19,271 bases of DNA, taken from the NCBI GenBank assembly GCA_002448715.1, contig DJZU01000079.1:1-19271 (forward strand), in the 5' to 3' direction. The translations under genes and the position numbers were made by a program. Below, piece after piece: positions 14,990 to 19,271 of this stretch. The notes beneath the pieces are model-generated. The model saw nothing but the letters and a program-made list of their open reading frames with translations, was not told the origin of the DNA and ran no database searches. Within the stretch, counting starts at the first letter, position 1; each line of letters opens with the position of its first letter. Source of the DNA: Candidatus Neomicrothrix sp. UBA6944. GTDB lineage: Bacteria > Actinomycetota > Acidimicrobiia > Acidimicrobiales > Poriferisodalaceae.

Positions 14990-15005
14990 AGCGTCCCTAG
15001 ACGCT
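14990..15005. promoter_or_regulatory. Perfect 6-bp inverted repeat between divergent genes
   Basis: AGCGTC-CCTA-GACGCT forms a perfect hairpin or palindrome between the small membrane ORF (start 14976) and the thioredoxin-like gene (start 15027). There is no following T-run on either strand, so a terminator is unlikely. A protein-binding site near the divergent promoters is possible. A TAGCCT hexamer at 15014-15019 ends 7 nt before the GTG at 15027 and could be a -10 for a leaderless message. Confidence 0.3.
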
Positions 15006-15026
15006 GAGTCCCATAGCCTTTAGCAA

Positions 15027-15584
15027 GTGCGGATGGGATTCCATAAGAGCTCAGTTGTGTTGATGCTCATATTGCTAGTTGCATGCAGCAATAGCGAACC
15101 TAGTGACGATTGGGCCACTTCTACTGCTGTGGAGACATCTGTCACAACAGTCGACGTGATCCAAAGTCCTACTGCGAAAGAAAAGGTAGGCCTCGGAGTA
15201 CCGACCGCACTAACCACATTGGAGGGTTTGACTCTTTTCGGGGAGTCATTTGATCCTTTGTCTTTAGCTCAACGTGAAGTTCTTTTATGGTTTTGGGCTC
15301 CCTGGTGAGGGGCGTGCAACGCTGAAGCAGCGGCGGTCGCCGCTCTAAGTGAGGAAAGCGAAATAGCGATTATTGGATTGCCTGGGCGCGACGAACCCGC
15401 CGAGTATTTGGCCTTTGTTGAGCGCCACAATCTGGGTCACCTAACCCACATCGAGGACGCTGATGGGACTCTGTGGAACTATTTCGGCGTTTCTTCTCAG
15501 CCGTCATGGATTCTATTTGCAGCGGACGGTGGAGTAGTTCGGGGTCGAGGAGTTCTACCCGGCTTGCTATTTGAATCTGAGTGA
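15027..15584 (+). CDS. Candidate selenoprotein: TlpA/Mpt53-like thioredoxin-fold lipoprotein with in-frame TGA at the active site
   Basis: Read through one TGA (15306-15308), the frame gives 185 residues. A lipoprotein signal (two basic residues, a hydrophobic core and LVAC with Cys20) leads to a Ser/Thr-rich linker, then a thioredoxin fold: LLWFWAPW, TGA as residue 94, Gly-Ala-Cys97, NAEA, IAIIGLPGRDE, FVERHNLGHL, DADGTLWNYFGV and the cis-proline segment SQPSW with Pro159. Mycobacterial Mpt53/DsbE has LWFWTPWCPFCNAEAP here, so the TGA replaces exactly the nucleophilic Cys. A SECIS-like hairpin follows at 15329-15344. The protein should act outside the membrane on thiols, disulfides or peroxides. 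The C-terminus is shorter than usual. A GTG at 15027 or ATG at 15033 both fit. A nonsense pseudogene remains possible. Confidence 0.8.
15329..15344 (+). promoter_or_regulatory. Candidate bacterial SECIS hairpin after the in-frame TGA
   Basis: AGCGGC-GGUC-GCCGCU is a perfect 6-bp stem, five of them G-C, with a GGUC tetraloop that starts 26 nt after the TGA. Known bacterial SECIS elements lie inside the coding region just after UGA, with roughly 16-37 nt to an apical loop having G among its first two bases. The E. coli fdhF element also has a GGUC loop. A weaker lower stem (15320-15323 with 15348-15351, including one G-U pair) may extend it across an internal loop. The bulged U of E. coli is not evident. 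Confidence 0.6.
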
Positions 15585-15619
15585 ACGTTACAGCGTTGGA
15601 CTCCAACTAGGTTTTAGGT

Positions 15620-16054
15620 ATGGCTCGTCGCTCCGTCACCTGTGAACGGCTCATTCAAGCTGAAGCTTCTGTGATATTTGATGTGTTGGCTGATCCATCA
15701 CAGCACGCCGCAATTGATGGGTCGGACACGGTGCAAGGTCATCTTGGCAAACAAGCACGTTTGTCTCTAGGGAGCACCTTTGCAATGAGGATGCGCCTAT
15801 GGCTTCCCTACCGCATCAAGAGTCGGGTGCTGGAATTTGAGGAGAATCGGCTGATTGCGTGGGGGCATTTCGGTGGTCATCGATGGCGTTATGAGTTACG
15901 TCCTGTCGATGGAAAGACGTTGGTCGCAGAAACCTTTGATTGGTCGACCTCGCGTCTGCCGTTGGTCATAGAGGCGGTGGGTTATCCGCGCCGGCATTTG
16001 AAGAACATGGAACGAACGCTTTTCAGACTCGCAGGATTAGTTGAGACGAGCTGA
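15620..16054 (+). CDS. SRPBCC (START-like) family protein
   Basis: A 144-residue single-domain protein of the polyketide cyclase/dehydrase and lipid-transport superfamily. Seen: the opening ERLIQAEASVIFDVLADPSQHAAIDG, the classic first strand and helices of SRPBCC proteins in Actinobacteria, then an alternating strand pattern (NRLIAWGHFGGHRWRYELRPV, LVAETFDWST) and a C-terminal helix with basic residues (GYPRRHLKNMERTLFRLAGL). The fold binds hydrophobic ligands; no ligand can be deduced. AGG lies 8 nt before the ATG. It begins 35 bp after the thioredoxin-like gene and overlaps, or nearly touches, the next lipoprotein gene, so the three may be co-transcribed. Confidence 0.85.
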   Translation: MARRSVTCERLIQAEASVIFDVLADPSQHAAIDGSDTVQGHLGKQARLSLGSTFAMRMRLWLPYRIKSRVLEFEENRLIAWGHFGGHRWRYELRPVDGKTLVAETFDWSTSRLPLVIEAVGYPRRHLKNMERTLFRLAGLVETS

Positions 16055-16529
16055 GCGCGCAGTGAGACTTTTCTCTTTTTTGTTGATAGCGCTGTTGCTT
16101 GGAACAGGGTGTGGAGAAAATACTGACCCATCCTTAATTGATGATTCAGTTCGCAACGAGTCCGGCGATATAGAAGCCGCCGGACAAGTGGGGGTGCTTC
16201 GTTTGCTCCCCGGCGATTGTTTCCAGCTCGGAGATGACGAGATTGAATTCGTTGATGCTGTTCCGTGTGAGGACGAACACATCGCGGAGGTGTTTGCTGT
16301 TTTTGATCTCGCTGATAGTGATTGGCCCGGCGCCGCTGCAGTTTCTCAAATTGCAAAAAGCGGTTGCCTAGATCGATTTCGCACTGCCACTGGTCACAAT
16401 TTTGATCCGGTCCACATGGCTATCACCGGCTATGCACCAAGTGAACGTTCTTGGATTGACGACAAGCGGGTGCTTTGCGTCGTGACTGCTCATGATTTCA
16501 GTTTGGTAAAGGGGCGGGTAACCCGTTAA
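16041..16529 (+). CDS. Secreted lipoprotein with Septum_form-like domain
   Basis: 162 residues from a TTG at 16041 (AGGA 4 nt upstream), which overlaps the SRPBCC gene by 14 bp. A GTG at 16062 would give a shorter signal and no overlap. Seen: a hydrophobic segment FSFLLIALLLGTGC with probable lipidated Cys24, an acidic linker, then a domain with LLPGDCF (Cys60), VDAVPCEDEHIAEVFAVF (Cys76), a central SGC (Cys109) and late RVLCVV (Cys146). The GDC...VPC..H..EVF pattern and four cysteines match the actinobacterial Septum_form domain, named from a weak link to septum formation; its function is not established. The cysteines probably form two disulfides outside the cell, making it a possible client of the thioredoxin-fold lipoprotein two genes upstream (inference). 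Confidence 0.8.
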   Translation: MRRAERAVRLFSFLLIALLLGTGCGENTDPSLIDDSVRNESGDIEAAGQVGVLRLLPGDCFQLGDDEIEFVDAVPCEDEHIAEVFAVFDLADSDWPGAAAVSQIAKSGCLDRFRTATGHNFDPVHMAITGYAPSERSWIDDKRVLCVVTAHDFSLVKGRVTR

Positions 16530-16541
16530 TTCGCAGCCGAT

Positions 16542-17549
16542 TTATTGGTCTGGTTCGATGATCCAAACGTCTTCTTCGAACTGTCGTTCGAGCTTTTTTT
16601 GCAGTGCTCCCAACGTGCGGTCTTTGGGGTCGCGGACAACGATCGCCTCATCAGCTAACCGGATTATTGCGTCATCGCGTCTACCCATTGCTTTGCCGAA
16701 TTCGTCACCGTTGTTCGGCGTCTCATCGCTAGCAGTAGTTACCGACAGGGCAGCGGACAAAAGTTCATGGAAACGTTTTTGAGTGGCGTCAGGCCACCGT
16801 TCTTCCATACCGTCAAAGGCAAGAACGACCCTGTAAGGCACCGCTGCTGCTGCCGCTGCTTCTGCCCCGAGCATCTCTGCTCCTAGACCCAGGCCGGTTA
16901 CAACTTGAAGGTCCGAGTGCATCTGTACTTTCGCTCTGAGCAGCTCAATCATCCGGCGGCGAATTGAAAGCGTCGTTGAGTTCTCCCCGTAGCCTCCAAG
17001 TTCGGGCGGACGGTGACCAAAGATAGCGATGCTGTGCGTTGTGTTGTCCTCTGGTTGTTGTGCACCTCCAGATCCATCTACTTGTATGCCGCGCACAATC
17101 GCGTCAGTGAAAATTCCTCCAGACTGCGCGGCTTGTTGGGCTGCTGCGGTCGTTGCCAACTGATCGGCTGCTTCGTTAAGGCGGTGACCCGCATGGCCTT
17201 TCACCCATAAGAACTCAACATCTCCGCGTGCATTAACCAGCTCTATGAAGGGCTCCCACAGATCTCGATTCGCGACGGGTTCTTTCTTTGAGTTCTTCCA
17301 ATCTCGCTTCAGCCATCCTTTCCACCATTCTTGGACGAAGCAATTCACCACATACGTTGAATCGCTGTGAACTCGTAACGGACCATCAAGAGCCTGGACA
17401 GCTGCACTGGCGGCCGTCAATTCCATTCGTTGATTCGTTGTGTGAGGGTCGAAACCTGATGCCCATAGACCCTGATCGACCACAAACCCCCATCCACCGG
17501 GTCCAGGATTACCCAGACAAGCTCCGTCGGTATAGACGTCAATAGTCAT
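16542..17549 (-). CDS. rnhA: RNase HI fused to a SLOG/YpsA-like (DUF1273-type) domain
   Basis: 335 residues, against about 150 for plain RNase HI. Residues 1-~144 are RNase HI, which cleaves the RNA of RNA-DNA hybrids. The catalytic set is present: Asp8 in YTDGAC, Glu43 in QRMELTA, Asp63 in HSDSTYV and Asp129 in NEAADQLA, with His119 in VKGHAGH. A linker (~145-170) leads to a Rossmann-like domain: SIAIFGHRPPELGGYG (173-188), VVTGLGLGAEMLGAEAA (216-232), PYRVVLAF, and late DEAIVVRD. The GHRPxxL start and TGxxxGxE motif resemble YpsA/DUF1273 proteins of the SLOG superfamily, which bind nucleotide-like ligands. The second domain may sense or process a nucleotide during replication or stress. No Shine-Dalgarno precedes the ATG. 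Confidence 0.9.
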   Translation of the reverse strand: MTIDVYTDGACLGNPGPGGWGFVVDQGLWASGFDPHTTNQRMELTAASAAVQALDGPLRVHSDSTYVVNCFVQEWWKGWLKRDWKNSKKEPVANRDLWEPFIELVNARGDVEFLWVKGHAGHRLNEAADQLATTAAAQQAAQSGGIFTDAIVRGIQVDGSGGAQQPEDNTTHSIAIFGHRPPELGGYGENSTTLSIRRRMIELLRAKVQMHSDLQVVTGLGLGAEMLGAEAAAAAAVPYRVVLAFDGMEERWPDATQKRFHELLSAALSVTTASDETPNNGDEFGKAMGRRDDAIIRLADEAIVVRDPKDRTLGALQKKLERQFEEDVWIIEPDQ

Positions 17550-17703
17550 TGCAATACTTCATACATCACCCAGGTCCTAGAAACACGCACTTGGCACCCA
17601 CTTCGTAGCTGTTGGCAAGATTAGATTTGTGTTGAGCTTTGTTCCACGCGTGAATAACCGTTGCTCTCATGGATCAGAATGTAGGTAGTCATGTTCCGTC
17701 CCA

Positions 17704-18276
17704 ATGCTCAAGATGCCTAGCTCTCTGCATTTCACAGGAAACAGCGATGCCGACGACCTGCTGAATGACAATCCCTTGGCGCTACTGATCGGAATGTTGT
17801 TGGATCAACAATTTCCGATTGAACGCGCATTTCTTGCCCCGTTGCTACTGCAAGAACGTTTAGGGAAGCGCCTTGATGCAACAAGCCTGGCCGAAATCTC
17901 GCCTGATGCCTTAGTCCATTTATTCGCTGAGAAGCCTGCCCTGCATCGCTTTCCGAAGTCAATGGCTACGAGAACCCATTCGTTATGTGTTTATTTGGTT
18001 GAGGAATACGCAGGGAATCCCGATGAGGTGTGGGCCGGGGTGTCCGACGCGTCGAGTCTGCGCGACAGGTTGCTGGCATTGCCTGGTTTCGGAGAAAAAA
18101 AAGTCGCAATATTTATCGCCGTGCTAGCCAAAAGATTCGGTGTCGTTCCGCAGGGTTGGGAGTCGATGAGCGGCGTATATTCAACCACCGGGTTCCATTC
18201 GGTAGCAGACCTCGATTCACCTGAAGCCCTCATGCATTTGAGAGAGCAAAGAAGTTCAGCAAGGAGAAAGAAATGA
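17704..18276 (+). CDS. HhH-GPD family protein, TIGR03252-like
   Basis: 190 residues; an in-frame ATG at 17713 would give 187 and resembles the family start better. Seen: LHFTGNSDADDLL, NPLALLIGMLLDQQFPIERAF (23-43), the ALHRFPKSMATR block (79-90), and a helix-hairpin-helix LPGFGEKKVAIF (126-137). These closely match an uncharacterised actinobacterial HhH-GPD group related to base-excision glycosylases. Lys132 aligns with the catalytic Lys of endonuclease III, but the later catalytic Asp (VDTHV region) is replaced by VVPQGW, and there is no iron-sulfur cluster motif. DNA binding is likely; glycosylase activity is unproven. The stop overlaps the next start as ATGA. Confidence 0.85.
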   Translation: MLKMPSSLHFTGNSDADDLLNDNPLALLIGMLLDQQFPIERAFLAPLLLQERLGKRLDATSLAEISPDALVHLFAEKPALHRFPKSMATRTHSLCVYLVEEYAGNPDEVWAGVSDASSLRDRLLALPGFGEKKVAIFIAVLAKRFGVVPQGWESMSGVYSTTGFHSVADLDSPEALMHLREQRSSARRKK

Positions 18277-18743
18277 CATCTGACATTCCTCTGAAAGACC
18301 GCTACTACGAGGACTTTTCTGTGGGTGACTCGTTCACTTTGGGCAGTGTCGAAATGGTTGAGGAAGAGATGATCGCTTTTGCAACCCAATTCGACCCTCA
18401 GCGTTTTCATATTGATCCGGAAGCAGCTGCCCAAACCATATATGGGGGTCTGATTGCGTCTGGGTGGCATACGGGGTCGCTCATGATGCGGTTAAGCGCC
18501 GATGATTTCTTGGGTGAAAACTGTCTCGGAGCAGCTGGAGCATCAGAGTTAGCTTGGCCAGCACCCGCTCGAGCGGGTGACATATTGACGTTACGAATCG
18601 AAGTTTTGAGCATGCGAGAGAGTAACTCCCGACCAAATTTAGGATTTCTGGAACTTACTAACGAGCTCGTCAACCAGAACGGTGAGGTGGTAATTCGAGT
18701 GGTTCCGACGATGTTGATTGCCAAAAAGCAGGTTGCGGATTAG
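18273..18743 (+). CDS. MaoC-like (hotdog-fold) dehydratase
   Basis: 156 residues of the R-specific enoyl-CoA hydratase/MaoC family. Seen: YYEDFSVGDSF (11-21), the hydratase-2 motif FATQFDPQRFHIDPEAA (36-52) with catalytic Asp41 and His46, YGGLIASGWHTGSLMMR (57-73), and a C-terminal strand set ending PTMLIAKK. It probably hydrates trans-2-enoyl-CoA or a related thioester as a homodimer. AAGGAG lies 6 nt before the ATG, and the ATGA overlap with the HhH-GPD gene indicates translational coupling, although the two functions have no obvious link. Its stop overlaps the stop of the convergent hydrolase by three bases. The exact acyl substrate is not visible. Confidence 0.92.
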   Translation: MTSDIPLKDRYYEDFSVGDSFTLGSVEMVEEEMIAFATQFDPQRFHIDPEAAAQTIYGGLIASGWHTGSLMMRLSADDFLGENCLGAAGASELAWPAPARAGDILTLRIEVLSMRESNSRPNLGFLELTNELVNQNGEVVIRVVPTMLIAKKQVAD

Positions 18744-19271
18744 TCGACGCTCTCTACAGCTTGTCGTTCTAACCACCCAAGCAGAACGGCTAACGCTCGG
18801 GGGTCGTGACGAATTCTGTGATCTGCCCCGCTCACCAGTCGAAGCTCGGGCGAATGATGAGCTTCGGCCAAATGTCGCGCATCGTCGGGGGGCACTTGGC
18901 GGTCGTTAGTTCCGTGCAAAATAAGCAATGGTCGTGAACCTAGATCTTTGACCGAATCGATCGCTCGGTGCTGGCGGAGTTCATCGGACCATTGGTTAAC
19001 CGATGAGGGGTACTCCTCGTCGTCAACTACTCCTACATTGCGACAGTGTTGCAAGAAGCGACGTGGGTCGGACGCCCAATCATCGAAATCAGCTCGAGGG
19101 GCCATTACAGCAACTCCTCGAATCTCGGGGTCGCGTGCTGCCGCCATGATCGCTAGCGACCCGCCAGTGGTGGATCCCACCAGCCATATCCGTTCAGATC
19201 CCTCGTCCCGAAGTTTTTGGATTGCCCTCGCTACATCGTCAAGCCAACCAAGCATCGAAAATTGGCCTTCT
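18740..19271 (-). CDS. Alpha/beta hydrolase fold protein, 5' end missing
   Basis: The frame stays open to the right edge; five codons before the ATG at 19255 (reading EGQFS) continue the family pattern, so the true start lies outside. Seen: a GW..DV helix, IWLVGSTTGGSLAI as the nucleophile elbow, VMAPRADFDDW, PLLILHGTNDRQVP with the probable acid Asp, and SGADHRIRHDP with the probable catalytic His. In the G-x-S-x-G elbow the serine position is Thr (codon 19171-19169, ACC), one base from a serine codon. It may be a weak or non-hydrolytic member, or Thr may serve as nucleophile. Substrate unknown. It converges on the MaoC gene. Confidence 0.85.
   Translation of the reverse strand, partial: EGQFSMLGWLDDVARAIQKLRDEGSERIWLVGSTTGGSLAIMAAARDPEIRGVAVMAPRADFDDWASDPRRFLQHCRNVGVVDDEEYPSSVNQWSDELRQHRAIDSVKDLGSRPLLILHGTNDRQVPPDDARHLAEAHHSPELRLVSGADHRIRHDPRALAVLLGWLERQAVESVD

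Noticed and set aside
15306..15308. TGA read as an ordinary sense codon (Trp or Gly) through a variant genetic code
   Set aside because: TGA is a natural stop for several intact genes in the window, including tightly overlapping GTGA and ATGA junctions, and tryptophan is encoded by TGG throughout.
15027..15308. A separate 93-residue secreted protein ending at the TGA
   Set aside because: It would stop in the middle of the thioredoxin active-site motif, and the remainder of the fold follows in the same frame.
15378..15584. Independent small protein starting at TTG 15378
   Set aside because: It is the second half of the thioredoxin fold in the same frame as the part before the TGA, with no ribosome site; it is better read as one gene.
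15593..15611. GTTGG-ACT-CCAAC hairpin followed by TAGGTTTT as a terminator after the thioredoxin-like gene
   Set aside because: The stem is only 5 bp, the T-run is short, and it overlaps the ribosome binding region of the next gene.

Overview
The window looks like a chromosome segment from an actinobacterium, most likely an uncultured marine or freshwater member of Acidimicrobiia. This is inferred from gene content only. The evidence is an acyl-CoA carboxylase alpha chain with biotin carboxylase and biotinyl domain in one protein, an HhH-GPD protein of the actinobacterial TIGR03252 type, a Septum_form-type lipoprotein, an Mpt53/DsbE-like thioredoxin-fold lipoprotein, frequent GTG starts, many genes without a Shine-Dalgarno site, and roughly even GC/AT composition. 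Coding density is very high. No stretch over 300 bases lacks a gene, and I saw no tRNA, rRNA, CRISPR or insertion sequence.

Layout. 1-3447 (minus) reads birA, rmlC, rmlB, ABC permease, ABC ATPase, a compact operon for a dTDP-deoxysugar and export of a surface glycan. The divergent 3448-3569 gap separates birA from the biotin-dependent carboxylase (3570-5321, plus), so the enzyme that attaches biotin sits back to back with its probable substrate. rmlA (5398) and a large YfhO-like membrane protein (6255) follow on the plus strand and converge on a GT2 glycosyltransferase (8963-9979, minus). With rmlB, rmlC and the exporter they form a surface-glycan locus, but rmlD is not in the window. A crotonase-family enzyme (10037) lies beyond.

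10857-14821 (minus) is a lipoate block: lipoamide dehydrogenase, then octanoyltransferase and lipoyl synthase fused into one chain (LipB-LipA), then an unknown 8-helix membrane protein. A 29-codon single-helix protein (14887-14976) sits upstream of lpd.

The most interesting locus is 15027-15584 (plus). A secreted TlpA/Mpt53-like thioredoxin-fold lipoprotein has one in-frame TGA exactly where the first cysteine of the CxxC active site belongs (FWAPW-TGA-GAC). Translation stays open and family-like for 91 codons beyond it. A 6-bp hairpin with a GGUC tetraloop lies 26 nt after the TGA, which fits a bacterial SECIS element. I read this as a candidate selenoprotein with a UxxC centre. A nonsense pseudogene or sequencing error is the alternative. 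TGA is an ordinary stop elsewhere in the window, so the code is not globally reassigned.

The right end holds an SRPBCC protein, a four-cysteine Septum_form-like lipoprotein, an RNase HI fused to a SLOG/YpsA-like domain (16542-17549, minus), the HhH-GPD protein coupled to a MaoC-like dehydratase by an ATGA overlap, and a partial alpha/beta hydrolase with threonine at the nucleophile position.
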